Positions 50,230-59,123 are shown, counted from the first letter of the stretch. The stretch: 64,000 nucleotides of DNA from Bacillus sp. ZZV12-4809 (GCF_009849585.1 NZ_VCRN01000001.1:372001-436000); one strand, 5' to 3'. Made by a program: numbers and translations. The notes: a model not told the origin generated them from the letters alone.

Positions 50230-52563
50230 TCAGCCCTGAATGAAGCCATTCCGAAGTGCATTGTGCAAAAATGAGCTCGGCTCCCCTGCGCTATAGAGCT
50301 GCAATTCATGCATAGCCCTGGTGCAGGCGGTGTAAAAGACCCGGCGCAGACTTTCATTCCCATACACACGTTCAGAAGCATCATAAATGATGACAGCTTC
50401 AAATTCGATGCCCTTGGATAAATACGAAGGTACGACAACCACGCCTTCTTCATATTCTGTCGAGTTGCTTTTCAAGAGCTTAATGCCATCGATGCCGGAC
50501 AGAGCCTCATAAGCCTTTGCACTTTCTTCAGCTGACTTGCAAATAATAGCTATGCTTTTAAGCCCCTGGCTTCTCCAGTCAGCCACCTTGGAGGCAATGC
50601 TCTTATGCAAATCGGTATGATCGGTTAATTGCATCAGCTCAGGCACCTTTCCACCACGATCAAAAGGAATGATTTCTTTCCCGTTCGGAACCAGTCTGCG
50701 CGTGAATTCGATGATGGGTTTAGTCGACCGGTAGCTCCTCGCTAAATTAATCAGCTCTGTCTGATCCGGCCCATACAGGCTGGTCAGTGTGTGAAAATCA
50801 GCGGTTTCGCTCGCATGGGCGAAGATTGCCTGATTAAAATCACCTAGCACGGTCATCTTGGAAGCTGGAAACAAACGCTTTAAAAACTCAAATTGAAACG
50901 GAGAATAGTCCTGTGCCTCATCCACTACAATGTGTTTGATCGCGCTATTCGTCTGAAATCCTTGAATTTGCTCCTTCACATATAAAAAGGGAGTCGCATC
51001 TTCATAGCATAATCTGTCTTCATCAAGCCTTTCCTGTGTCGCCAGGCAAATATCCTTCCATTCTGAAGGCACCTCCTCTGCCCATTTCTGAATCCTTAGC
51101 GGATCAGCAAAGAGCTGCTTGTAAATCGCCTTTATGTCAATGAAACGCATGCTCCTGATTTGTTTTCGCAGCGGCTTGAATTTTTTCCGGACAATCAGGC
51201 GGGCTAACGCTTCAGGCTCGATTTCATAATCATGTACCGAATCCCCTGTAAAGCCGCGTTTTTTCGCAAGATAGGCATGCGCCTTATGGTACTCCTCATT
51301 GCTGAGCAGCTCGATTTCCTCCTGTACCCACGGCTGATTCCTTTCAGCTTTTTCCGCTTCCTTTATACGCTTGCCAAGCCATTCCGTCAGCTTCTCAAGT
51401 CTGTTATGGAATCGGAGTGAGGTATCGCTGCTGTAGAATCGGTCAGCCATTTGCTGAGCAGTAACGATTGGCTTGCCCCTGAAACTGATATCCTTAAAGA
51501 TAATGCCTGTTAACTCCAGAGACGTTAAGCAATCATTAATCGCCTCAAGAAAACGAACAGATGCCTTGAATTTAATGCCAGCTACCCTAGCTTTGTACTC
51601 AGGGGTTTCCGCTGCAGTTAAGACATACTCTAATTGCTCATATGGATTTTCGACAGTAAATTCTTTCCCCAGCCGGTGATCGAGGTATTCCTGGAAAGTA
51701 ACCTGCTGCATGTTCTCTTCCCCCAGTTCAGGCAGCACATTGGATACATAGCTGTTAAACATCGAATTGGGAGAGAACAGGATGATCTGATCAGCATTTA
51801 GATTTTCCCGATATTTGTAAAGCAAATAAGCAATCCGCTGCAGGGCAGCAGATGTTTTGCCGCTGCCGGCTGCCCCGTGAACTATTAGCAGCCTTCCCAG
51901 ATCATGACGGATAATCCGATTTTGATCCTGCTGAATGGTTGCAACGATATTATGCATATGCTTATCAGTTCCCTGGCCGAGAACCTGCTGCAGAATTTCA
52001 TCCCCAATGGTAAGGCTCGTATCGAACATCGATTGCAGTTCACCCCGGCGGATCAGGTACTGCCACTTTTTCTCCAATGTGCCCTCAATTGTGCCTCCGG
52101 GCGTATCATATTTTGCCGGCCCCGGCTGGTAATCATAATACACACTTGAGACAGGTGCCCTCCAATCGTAGATAAGAAAATTTTCTCCACTCTGATCCCT
52201 CAGGGTAGAGATTCCTATATAGACGGGTTCAAGATCGGAAGAGTCTTCCTCCCTAAAATCGATCCGGCCGAAATAGGGCACCTCCTCCATTCGGCGCAGG
52301 GTGGACAATCGCTTCGAAGCATGTCTATGGGTGCTTTGGCTTACAGATAGAGCCTGCGCTTCTTGTCTTAAGCCAATAATCGTCTCCAGATAATCATCAA
52401 ACGTATCCGTATTCACCTTCACTTCATCCCAAAAGTGTTTGCGGATATGAACTACTTCGTTTTTACGTCTGGAGGTTTCTTCTTCCAATCTGCGGACTTC
52501 CTCCGAAATCGTCTCCATTACACCATCCAATCGTTTTTGCTCCTGCTGAAGTTTTGAATCCAT
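50230..52563 (-). CDS. helD: RNA polymerase recycling motor HelD (UvrD-like ATPase)
   Basis: A 777-residue superfamily 1 ATPase, same length as B. subtilis HelD. N-terminal coiled-coil arm (about 1-95, 'DSKLQQEQKRLDGVMETISE'), HelD-specific 'PYFGRIDFRE' and 'YIGISTLRD', 'LIYDWRAPVSSVYYDYQPG', Walker A 'VHGAAGSGKTSAALQR', Walker B-like 'IVVDEAQDYSP' and C-terminal helicase motifs ('ARSYRSTKPI', 'VIIYDASERVYGNESLRRVF'). It pulls nucleic acid out of stalled or idle RNA polymerase. ATG at 52563 with AAGGAG ten bases upstream. Confidence 0.93.
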   Translation of the reverse strand: MDSKLQQEQKRLDGVMETISEEVRRLEEETSRRKNEVVHIRKHFWDEVKVNTDTFDDYLETIIGLRQEAQALSVSQSTHRHASKRLSTLRRMEEVPYFGRIDFREEDSSDLEPVYIGISTLRDQSGENFLIYDWRAPVSSVYYDYQPGPAKYDTPGGTIEGTLEKKWQYLIRRGELQSMFDTSLTIGDEILQQVLGQGTDKHMHNIVATIQQDQNRIIRHDLGRLLIVHGAAGSGKTSAALQRIAYLLYKYRENLNADQIILFSPNSMFNSYVSNVLPELGEENMQQVTFQEYLDHRLGKEFTVENPYEQLEYVLTAAETPEYKARVAGIKFKASVRFLEAINDCLTSLELTGIIFKDISFRGKPIVTAQQMADRFYSSDTSLRFHNRLEKLTEWLGKRIKEAEKAERNQPWVQEEIELLSNEEYHKAHAYLAKKRGFTGDSVHDYEIEPEALARLIVRKKFKPLRKQIRSMRFIDIKAIYKQLFADPLRIQKWAEEVPSEWKDICLATQERLDEDRLCYEDATPFLYVKEQIQGFQTNSAIKHIVVDEAQDYSPFQFEFLKRLFPASKMTVLGDFNQAIFAHASETADFHTLTSLYGPDQTELINLARSYRSTKPIIEFTRRLVPNGKEIIPFDRGGKVPELMQLTDHTDLHKSIASKVADWRSQGLKSIAIICKSAEESAKAYEALSGIDGIKLLKSNSTEYEEGVVVVPSYLSKGIEFEAVIIYDASERVYGNESLRRVFYTACTRAMHELQLYSAGEPSSFLHNALRNGFIQG

Positions 52564-52597
52564 AGCAAACACTCCTTAAAAAAATTTTATAAAAAGG

Positions 52598-52627
52598 TTG
52601 ACAAACGAATTGATTGCATTATATAAT
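52598..52627 (+). promoter_or_regulatory. Strong sigma-A promoter, divergent from helD
   Basis: TTGACA (52598-52603), 18-bp spacer, TATAAT (52622-52627): both hexamers match consensus fully. It points away from helD, and no gene with an SD follows. Confidence 0.8.
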
Positions 52628-52633
52628 TAAGAT

Positions 52634-52790
52634 AGGGAAAATATACTTTTATTTAATTAAATAATGCGTATCTATATAAATTTACCACAGGGCATTCTCT
52701 TTTTCAATGGTTTTTACATAATTTTTTTTGTCGAATCCACACTAGCCGTTTTTAACGTTTCCAGCGTTAAAAATGGCTAGTTTTATTTTT
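52634..52790 (+). ncRNA. Candidate small RNA of about 155 nt
   Basis: A consensus promoter (52598-52627) is followed about 115 bp later by a strong terminator hairpin (52742-52780). No frame between them has a ribosome binding site; the only ATG frame (52664, 38 codons) has no SD and runs through the terminator stem. Promoter plus terminator without a gene is the layout of an independent small RNA. Family not recognised. Confidence 0.5.
52742..52790 (+). terminator. Terminator of the candidate small RNA
   Basis: 16-bp stem CTAGCCGTTTTTAACG / CGTTAAAAATGGCTAG (one G-U), 7-nt loop, then TTTTATTTTT. Confidence 0.9.
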
Positions 52791-52915
52791 CATAGTTTCC
52801 CGCCTAATTAGACATTGGTTCCCTCCTGCCCATTCCTAATCGTATTTTTATTTCCCCTCATTAAGACTGCCGGCTGCAGGTCTATTCTTTTCCTTCAGGA
52901 CCTTTTTTCTAAAGT

Positions 52916-52948
52916 AAAAAGTCCGCCTTTTGACTCCTAAGGCGGACT
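52916..52948 (-). terminator. Intrinsic terminator of the DUF402 gene
   Basis: GTCCGCCTT / AAGGCGGAC perfect stem, TTTTT on the minus strand. Confidence 0.9.
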
Positions 52949-52953
52949 AAACT

Positions 52954-53517
52954 TTATTGGCGATCCTGCAGTGATTTACCCTGATTTTTCTTAAACTTCT
53001 CGATCATGGCTGCAAAATTCTCATGTGCATAAATGCCTTCCGATTCTGAAATAGCCCCATAAAGAACAGAATCTAAAGATTCCTTTAATACGCATAAAGA
53101 CTGCTGAACAGCACCACTCTCAAAGCTCTCCAGCGGCTCAGGTAATTCATCCTCATCTAATATAAAAATATCTCCATTCGGAAGCACTAGCATATCGATG
53201 ATTAAATCTTCAAATGAAACCATTCCATCGGTGAGCACTGTATCTTTTACAATGTTAAAATAGGAGCCTAAATAGCCGCCTTCAGCATCTCTCCAGAAAT
53301 ACAAATTATATGGGCGGTCCTCCCAGTAATAAGCAATCGTATAACTGCCTTTCGGTATAGTTAATTGAGTTTGACCTGCTATCATTGTAAAGGAATCTTC
53401 TATAATATGAAAAAGCACCGCACGATGATTTTCTGCTGTCAGCAGCATACAATGATGTTCCACGATTTCGGAATCGTATCGTATCTTTCTTTCTATTATT
53501 TCATCCCCATACATCAT
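52954..53517 (-). CDS. DUF402 family protein (FomD/Ntdp-like)
   Basis: A 187-residue protein. The DUF402 core is at about 60-140: 'YTIAYYWEDRPYNLYFWRDA', 'GGYLGSYFNIV', 'VSFEDLIIDMLVLPNGDIFI' and 'LDEDELPEPL'. The acidic residues in the last two blocks are the metal site in family members that hydrolyse nucleoside di- or triphosphates or other phosphoanhydrides. ATG 53517 or 53514 are equally possible; AGGAGA lies about 12 bases upstream. Confidence 0.8.
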   Translation of the reverse strand: MMYGDEIIERKIRYDSEIVEHHCMLLTAENHRAVLFHIIEDSFTMIAGQTQLTIPKGSYTIAYYWEDRPYNLYFWRDAEGGYLGSYFNIVKDTVLTDGMVSFEDLIIDMLVLPNGDIFILDEDELPEPLESFESGAVQQSLCVLKESLDSVLYGAISESEGIYAHENFAAMIEKFKKNQGKSLQDRQ

Positions 53518-53616
53518 TTATTGCTCAAGTCTCCTTTTATAAATTCATTCTGTCCAATTGGCCCATAGTTCTGCGGACCATTTACGCTCGTTATTATAAC
53601 TTATTGTACATAGAAA

Positions 53617-53667
53617 TAGAAAAAGCTTACTCCATCCAGCTAATTTAATAGCCTGGAGTAAGCTTTT
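53617..53667 (-). terminator. Intrinsic terminator of the MHS transporter gene
   Basis: 14-bp stem AAAAGCTTACTCCA / TGGAGTAAGCTTTT with a 19-nt loop; A/T-rich on both sides. Confidence 0.82.
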
Positions 53668-53673
53668 AATACT

Positions 53674-55143
53674 TTAGTGTTTTTGCAGTAAGCTGGTCAG
53701 CAGCCCCTTGTCCAGGCTGCCTTTTCCCGTTCGCTTAGCCTCGTCATGCCACCAGTTGGCTTTTTCCGGGTTTTCGAGGACTTCTTTTATCTCACTCGGA
53801 TGCTCAACAACTGGCGCGGAGCCGCGAAGCGACCTGCCTGCAGTCTCTCTTACAAACAGGGTGACAACAATAATTCCGAACGCACACATGCCCATCAGGT
53901 AAAATGCCGGTACCATATTATTATCAGTCACACTCACAAGCCATGCCACAAGCAGCGGCGTCGTTCCTCCAAAAAGGGATGTCGCCGTATTATATGTGAT
54001 GGCAAGTGCACCGTAACGCACTTTCGTGAAGAATAAAGAAGGCAGTGTAGCCGGCAGGGACCCCTGCAAGGTGGACAGCGTCGCACCGAGAATCAGCAAT
54101 CCAAAAAAGGCCGCATATATATTGCCTGAACGAACCAGCATGAATGCAGGGATGCTTAGGACAATTGCCCCCAATAAACCTGCTTTTAATACTTTGTTCC
54201 TCCCATATCGATCACTCAATCGTCCCATTGTTAATACCATTGGAACCATGGCAATCATGACAAGCACAAGGAGCAATAACCCTTTTTGCTCACTGTAGCC
54301 AAGTTCCTCAGACATATAAGATGGCATATACGTAAGAACGGTGTAACTCATCACATTGTAAAAAATTACGATGCTTGTACAAATTAACAGAGCCTTCCAA
54401 TGCTCAGCAAAAATCTCTCTTAGGGACGAATGTTCTTTTCTTTCTTCTATCGTTTCATTCATAGCCTCAAATGCTGGAGTCTCATCCAAATGGTTGCGGA
54501 AGTAGAAACCGATGATGCCAAGTGGTGCAGCAATGAAGAAAGGTATTCTCCAGCCCCATTCCACCATTGTTTCACTTCCAAGAATAGATGTCAGCAAGGT
54601 GACAAGACCGGCACCCGCAATAAACCCTACCAGTGTTCCAACCTCTAATCCACTTGCCATAAAGCTGCGATTTTTATCGGGAGTGGTCTCCGCAATGTAG
54701 GTCATTGCCCCCGCATACTCACCACCCGTTGAGAAACCTTGAACGAGTCTGGCTAATAGCAATAACACCTGAGCAGTAATCCCAATGGCTGCAAAACTAG
54801 GTATTAAACCAATACTAAGGGTGGCAGCCGACATCAGAATCATAGTGATTGCCAGGACATTCTTCCGGCCAATGCGGTCACCCATCATTCCAAAAAACAT
54901 ACCACCGAGCGGCCGTGCTATGAAAGCCACTGCAAATGTAGCAAAAGCATATATAAGCTGAAAGGATGGATCAATTTCCGGGAAAAAAACTTTTCCGATT
55001 GTAACGGCTAAGAAGGAGTAAATACCAAAGTCAAACCACTCCATCGCATTCCCGAGCGATGTACCCATCATAGATTTTTTAGCGACACTGCTGTCTACTA
55101 CCGAAATATCTTTTTTCTCTACGGATCTTGGTTGTTTATTCAC
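53674..55143 (-). CDS. MFS transporter, metabolite:H+ symporter family (ProP/ShiA-like)
   Basis: A 489-residue permease with 12 membrane segments. MHS markers: 'SLGNAMEWFDFGIYSFLAV' (TM1), 'RPLGGMFFGMMGDRIGRKN' (motif A), 'RLVQGFSTGGEYAGAMTYIAE'. Relatives take up proline, betaine, citrate or other small metabolites with H+; the substrate here is not determined. Start GTG at 55143, GGAGGG five bases upstream. Hydrophilic C-tail of about 60 residues. Confidence 0.9.
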   Translation of the reverse strand: MNKQPRSVEKKDISVVDSSVAKKSMMGTSLGNAMEWFDFGIYSFLAVTIGKVFFPEIDPSFQLIYAFATFAVAFIARPLGGMFFGMMGDRIGRKNVLAITMILMSAATLSIGLIPSFAAIGITAQVLLLLARLVQGFSTGGEYAGAMTYIAETTPDKNRSFMASGLEVGTLVGFIAGAGLVTLLTSILGSETMVEWGWRIPFFIAAPLGIIGFYFRNHLDETPAFEAMNETIEERKEHSSLREIFAEHWKALLICTSIVIFYNVMSYTVLTYMPSYMSEELGYSEQKGLLLLVLVMIAMVPMVLTMGRLSDRYGRNKVLKAGLLGAIVLSIPAFMLVRSGNIYAAFFGLLILGATLSTLQGSLPATLPSLFFTKVRYGALAITYNTATSLFGGTTPLLVAWLVSVTDNNMVPAFYLMGMCAFGIIVVTLFVRETAGRSLRGSAPVVEHPSEIKEVLENPEKANWWHDEAKRTGKGSLDKGLLTSLLQKH

Positions 55144-55269
55144 ATTTTCCCTCCTAAATATTATTACACTAGAATAATTGCTTAATGGTTTTTTCCCTAT
55201 CTCTCATCTATTAAACAATACAAATATTGGTAATAATCAGAAATCTTAACACCTGCAACTCCATTAAAC

Positions 55270-55291
55270 AAAAAAGCTGCCTATTGGCAGC
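55270..55291 (-). terminator. Intrinsic terminator of the PadR regulator gene
   Basis: GCTGCC / GGCAGC with AATA loop and TTTTTT on the minus strand. The 55144-55393 interval contains nothing else I can support. Confidence 0.85.
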
Positions 55292-55393
55292 CTGCTGATC
55301 AATGGTGGTTTTAAGCGACCATATATTATAGATATTGGAATTATAATGCTGATAGTTACACCTTAGCTTTACAGAGATATCAAAAGGAAACAA

Positions 55394-55933
55394 TCATATC
55401 TTCCCTTCTCTAATCTGTCCAATCAGCTTCTCCATCCAAAAAATAGCATGCTCCGCTTTGGTTGACACGTATCCGCCCAGGAATTCAATTAGCTGTTCAT
55501 TATCTTTGTCTTTTTCAATTAGCTGTTCAAAACTTTTATAATACTCCCACTTAGCCTTGGCACTCTTTAATTTTTCTTCAAGGATTGCAGCTGCTTTGTC
55601 CCGGTCTACGTATTCGAGGTTGGCCAAACCCACCATCATTTCACCGATCGTATCGGCTTTTTCAAACAATTTGTAAATTTTCCTCGGCAGTTCTTCCCGG
55701 CCGTTTGCGGTGATCTCGAATATGTGTTTATCCGGGCGATGCTCCTCTTTCATAATTTCAACTGCTTGAATCAAGCCTTGTTTCTCTAAAGAATCAAAAT
55801 GGTAGTACAGCTTGCTCTCTGTTATTCCTGCGAGCTGATCAAATGGAATGGGTTCTGAAAGCTGCTTTTTTATTTTATAAGGGTAATTCTTACCTTCCAT
55901 CAGTTTCGTTAAAATAAATATTTGAATGGTCAT
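55394..55933 (-). CDS. PadR family transcriptional regulator
   Basis: A 179-residue regulator: N-terminal winged helix (about 1-85) with 'ILTKLMEGKNYPYKIKKQL', 'ITESKLYYHFDSLEKQGLI' and 'KHIFEITANGREEL', then a helical dimerisation domain (about 95-175). PadR proteins repress nearby genes until a ligand binds. It lies downstream of the P450 gene on the same strand; a shared half-site pattern upstream of both suggests it represses the P450 and itself. SD AAGGAG before ATG. Confidence 0.88.
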   Translation of the reverse strand: MTIQIFILTKLMEGKNYPYKIKKQLSEPIPFDQLAGITESKLYYHFDSLEKQGLIQAVEIMKEEHRPDKHIFEITANGREELPRKIYKLFEKADTIGEMMVGLANLEYVDRDKAAAILEEKLKSAKAKWEYYKSFEQLIEKDKDNEQLIEFLGGYVSTKAEHAIFWMEKLIGQIREGKI

Positions 55934-56018
55934 CCTTTATACTCCTTCAAGAGAATTACCCTTATTTTAGCAAAACGCAGGTGCCATTTCAGCCTCATCC
56001 TTTGCCTTCTTAATAGAA

Positions 56019-56061
56019 AGCCACCCTTAAAGATATCAGTATGCCTGCACTAAGGGTGGCT
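56019..56061 (-). terminator. Probable terminator of the P450 gene
   Basis: 11-bp stem AGCCACCCTTA / TAAGGGTGGCT with a 21-nt loop and an imperfect T-run (TTTCTATT) on the minus strand. Confidence 0.65.
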
Positions 56062-56069
56062 ATTTTATC

Positions 56070-57302
56070 TTACTTAAACACCTTCATCGGCAGGTGCGTC
56101 AAGGACTGGCCAGTGGCAGATGATGTTAAATTCTTTTCCAATTCAAACCCTTCCACTGGTTCAATGCCGGAGAATTTTTTCACGAAGGTCTCCAATGCTA
56201 TTTTCATTTCCAGGCGTGCCAGAGGGGCACCCAAACAGAAATGCGGGCCATTGCCGAATGTCAGATGCTTTTTATTGTTAGGCCGGTGTATGTTTAACGA
56301 AAAAGGATCTTCAAACATCCGATGGTCCAAGTTACAGGCACTCATCCAGGCAATAACGACATCCCCCTCTTTTAGCTCAACACCTAATAAATTGTTATCT
56401 TTTTTCACAGTGCGGTCTCTTCTTGACATATGGAATCGATAGCGAAGCATTTCTTCAACTGCGTTCGGCACCAATTCAGGGTCTTTACGCAGCTCTTTAT
56501 ATAGTGACTCATCGTCATATAGCAATGAATAAAACGTATTGGCGATCGCATGACTGGTAGTCTCGACTCCTGCACCTAAAAGCAGCATAGTCACCTGCAC
56601 AATTTCATCATCGGTAAACTTTTCGCCATCTACCTCAGCTTGAATCAAATCAGAAATAATATCATCCGAAAGATTCGACCTCTTCTGAACCACTATCGGA
56701 TAGAGATATTGAAAATATTCTTTCGCAGCATTTTGTTTTTGAAGCTCTATGTCTTCCAGTCTTTCTTTATCATAAGGCTGGAACAGGATATCTACCCACT
56801 CCTTGAACTGGGTCCTGTCCTGTATCGGCACGCCAAATAAATCGGCAATCACCATACTCGGCAACGGGGCTGCCAGAGCCTCAACAATATTCACTATCGA
56901 ATTTTCCTGGATGTTTTCTGTCAGTTCCTGTGCGATCTGCTCAATGCGCGGCTCCCAATCCTTTAAACTGCGGGGAGTAAAAGCTGCCGCTAACAAGGAA
57001 CGCCCTTTTCGATGATCCGGAGGGTCCACAAGTGTCAGATTGGTTAAAGGCGACGCTTTTTGCTGCTTGTCATTGGCGCCAACAAAAATCGTTGTTCTCG
57101 GCCCGGCACTTGAAAAATATTCATAGTTGCCAAGCACCTGTTTCACACGCTCATAAGTAAACACATTCCAAGTATTCGTTGGTTCATGATAATACACCGG
57201 ATGATGATGGAGCATATCTTTATACCACTCAATAGGAAAAAACTCTTCTGCACGTGACCGAAAATTAGTAATCTCGTTTACGGGAATAACTTCTTTCAAC
57301 AT
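56070..57302 (-). CDS. Cytochrome P450 (bacterial class I, CYP109/107-like)
   Basis: A 410-residue soluble monooxygenase. Oxygen-binding I-helix 'LLLGAGVETTSHAI', K-helix ExxR in 'NAVEEMLRYR', heme loop FGNGPHFCLGAPLAR with ligand Cys356. Needs an external ferredoxin/reductase, none of which is adjacent. Probable substrates are fatty acids or terpenoid/xenobiotic compounds, as for related Bacillus enzymes. GGAGG lies 13 bases before ATG 57302. A perfect 16-bp palindrome sits 94-109 bp upstream. Confidence 0.93.
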   Translation of the reverse strand: MLKEVIPVNEITNFRSRAEEFFPIEWYKDMLHHHPVYYHEPTNTWNVFTYERVKQVLGNYEYFSSAGPRTTIFVGANDKQQKASPLTNLTLVDPPDHRKGRSLLAAAFTPRSLKDWEPRIEQIAQELTENIQENSIVNIVEALAAPLPSMVIADLFGVPIQDRTQFKEWVDILFQPYDKERLEDIELQKQNAAKEYFQYLYPIVVQKRSNLSDDIISDLIQAEVDGEKFTDDEIVQVTMLLLGAGVETTSHAIANTFYSLLYDDESLYKELRKDPELVPNAVEEMLRYRFHMSRRDRTVKKDNNLLGVELKEGDVVIAWMSACNLDHRMFEDPFSLNIHRPNNKKHLTFGNGPHFCLGAPLARLEMKIALETFVKKFSGIEPVEGFELEKNLTSSATGQSLTHLPMKVFK

Positions 57303-57395
57303 ACGATTTCTTTTCCTCCTTTAAAATGATGGAGATTCACCGGGCTGCGCCAAAGCAAGATTTAATAGGCTATTAAATGCCTTCCGTTAATACAT

Positions 57396-57411
57396 TACTC
57401 TAATTAGAGTA
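57396..57411. promoter_or_regulatory. Perfect 16-bp palindrome upstream of the P450 gene
   Basis: TACTCTAATTAGAGTA, a fully symmetric operator-like site. A related TACTC-N6-GAGAA occurs at 55940-55955 before the PadR gene, though part of that copy is the PadR SD. Confidence 0.55.
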
Positions 57412-57648
57412 GTTTAAAAAGAGTATTTCAGGCTAAATATTTCCATATTTTATTTTTGGAGAAAATTTATATGTAGTCCATGTAACCTACAAAACGATTG
57501 AAACTTGAGAGATACGCCTGTATGGATGCTGCAGCTAGTTCGATAGGCACCTTTCAGGGAAATTTTGTATTTAAGTGATTAGACTTATGGTATGGTAATA
57601 CATATAGGGTGAGTCCCTTGTTAGTAAGGATTTAAAGGAGGCCTCGTC

Positions 57649-57678
57649 ATGATTATCAAGTGGATTCGGCACAGATAA
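57649..57678 (+). CDS. Possible 9-residue leader peptide
   Basis: AAAGGAGG seven bases before ATG opens nine codons ending in Trp-Ile-Arg-His-Arg and TAA. It lies 73 bases before the hydrolase start. A strong SD on so short a frame may mark a leader peptide or the relic of a lost gene start; no attenuator hairpin is obvious. Confidence 0.2.
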   Translation: MIIKWIRHR

Positions 57679-57751
57679 TGAACAGGGGCAGGCCAATGCT
57701 CCGGGAAGAAACTGATCTGCGATAGGAAGAACAGTGAGACGGAGGTAAAAT

Positions 57752-58591
57752 ATGAGTGAACAAATAATGAAAATAAATAATGTGGAAATCTGTACTGAGA
57801 GCTTTGGGAACCCCAAGAATCCAGCTATTCTTTTGATAATGGGCGCCATGACTTCACTCGATTGGTGGGATGAGGACTTCTGTTTTCGTCTAGCTGAACA
57901 GGGGAGATTTGTCATCCGGTACGATCATCGGGATTTGGGAAGGTCGACTACTTATGAACCCGGGACTTCCCATTACACCATAACGGACTTGGCTGATGAT
58001 GCGGCAGGCGTACTCGATGCTTATCAAATAGACCAGGCACATATTGTCGGTATGTCCATGGGCGGCTTAACTGGCCAGATTCTTGCCTTAAGACATCCGG
58101 AACGTGTATTGACGCTGACCCTTATCGCCTCAAGTGTGTTTGGAACTGTGATGGAAAAGCTGCCGCCAATGGACCAAAGCATACTGGATTACCACGCGAA
58201 GAGCGCTTCCATCGATTGGTCGGATCGGGATGCGGTTATTTCCTTTCTTGCGGGCGGATGGAAAACATTAGCCGGCTCCAAACCTTTCGAGCATGAAAGA
58301 ATGCATAAGCTGGCAGCAAGAGAAGCCGACCGTGCCAATCATCTCCCAAGCAGATTTAACCATGCCCTGCTGCAAGGCGGAGAAGAATATTATGATAAAA
58401 CGGATGCGATTCGCGTACCGGTTCTCATTATCCACGGCACGAAAGATCCTGCCCTCCCTTACGAGCATGGACTTGCGCTTAGGAAAGCCATTCCTCATGC
58501 AGAACTGGTGACGCTTGAAGGGACTGGACATGAGATTCATAGTGAAGACTGGAACCAGATTATAAATTCTGTTGTTAAGCATAGCTCCTGA
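57752..58591 (+). CDS. Alpha/beta hydrolase
   Basis: A 279-residue alpha/beta-hydrolase. Nucleophile Ser102 in GMSMGG, acid Asp232 in 'IHGTKDPALP', His260 in 'GTGHEIH'; oxyanion region 'ILLIMGAMTSLDWWDE'. The pattern is that of small-ester or aclacinomycin-methylesterase-like hydrolases; substrate unknown. GACGGAGG precedes ATG. Terminator follows. Confidence 0.9.
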   Translation: MSEQIMKINNVEICTESFGNPKNPAILLIMGAMTSLDWWDEDFCFRLAEQGRFVIRYDHRDLGRSTTYEPGTSHYTITDLADDAAGVLDAYQIDQAHIVGMSMGGLTGQILALRHPERVLTLTLIASSVFGTVMEKLPPMDQSILDYHAKSASIDWSDRDAVISFLAGGWKTLAGSKPFEHERMHKLAAREADRANHLPSRFNHALLQGGEEYYDKTDAIRVPVLIIHGTKDPALPYEHGLALRKAIPHAELVTLEGTGHEIHSEDWNQIINSVVKHSS

Positions 58592-58623
58592 TTAAAGACT
58601 AAGATGTTACTAGAAAGTTCAAA

Positions 58624-58666
58624 GCCCAGTTTCTCCAATCAAATTAGAAACTGGGCAGCTTTTTTC
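58624..58666 (+). terminator. Intrinsic terminator of the hydrolase gene
   Basis: GCCCAGTTTCT / AGAAACTGGGC perfect stem, T-run from 58660. Confidence 0.92.
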
Positions 58667-58735
58667 TTTACAATCATGGCATTAAAAGGAACGGAAAGGA
58701 ATTGACTGCATCCGAACCCTTTAAGTGTGAATTTT

Positions 58736-58764
58736 TGAAACCCCTTTATACATTTATTCGTATA
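58736..58764 (+). promoter_or_regulatory. Candidate sigma-W-type (ECF) promoter
   Basis: TGAAAC (58736-58741), 17-bp spacer, CGTATA (58759-58764): the ECF sigma-W signature TGAAAC...CGTA. It precedes a 34-residue membrane peptide gene by about 40 bases. Confidence 0.65.
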
Positions 58765-58802
58765 AAATATTAGAAAAACCTAAAGAAATATGGTGTTGCT
58801 AA

Positions 58803-58907
58803 GTGTTCATTAGAATTTTTCACAAATCAAGCCGACCGGCACAAGCAGCTCTAGTTGCAGGCTCTATACTATTATTAATTGGCGGAATAGTTAGTCTTGC
58901 TTTCTAA
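58803..58907 (+). CDS. 34-residue single-span membrane peptide
   Basis: GTG at 58803 with GGTG seven bases upstream; stop TAA at 58905. Basic N-terminus ('FIRIFHKSSRPAQ') followed by one membrane helix ('ALVAGSILLLIGGIVSLAF') ending at the C-terminus. A sigma-W-like promoter upstream and a terminator at 59021-59050 enclose it, so it is the only gene of its transcript. Envelope-stress-induced small membrane peptides are common in such regulons; exact role unknown. Confidence 0.6.
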   Translation: MFIRIFHKSSRPAQAALVAGSILLLIGGIVSLAF

Positions 58908-59020
58908 GTTCTAGCCAGCCAGACATACTATACCTTACTAAAATTGTATTTAAATTGAATTACTGCCTTTAACAGTACCATATCACGATATTCAACTACA
59001 TTTAGATTCCTTTGTAGCGG

Positions 59021-59050
59021 AGGCGTTAGCAAAAGCTGGCGCCTTTTTTT
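59021..59050 (+). terminator. Intrinsic terminator of the small-peptide transcript
   Basis: AGGCGTTAGC / GCTGGCGCCT stem (two G-U), AAAA loop, T7. Confidence 0.88.
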
Positions 59051-59123
59051 AATTAGCTGTGAACTAAAAAAAGAAGCAGCTGGAAAACAGATGAAATCCA
59101 GTGATTAATCCTTAACTTACACT

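Noticed and set aside
52664-52780. 38-codon frame inside the candidate small RNA
   Set aside because: No SD, and its last codons form the terminator stem, so it is more likely fortuitous.
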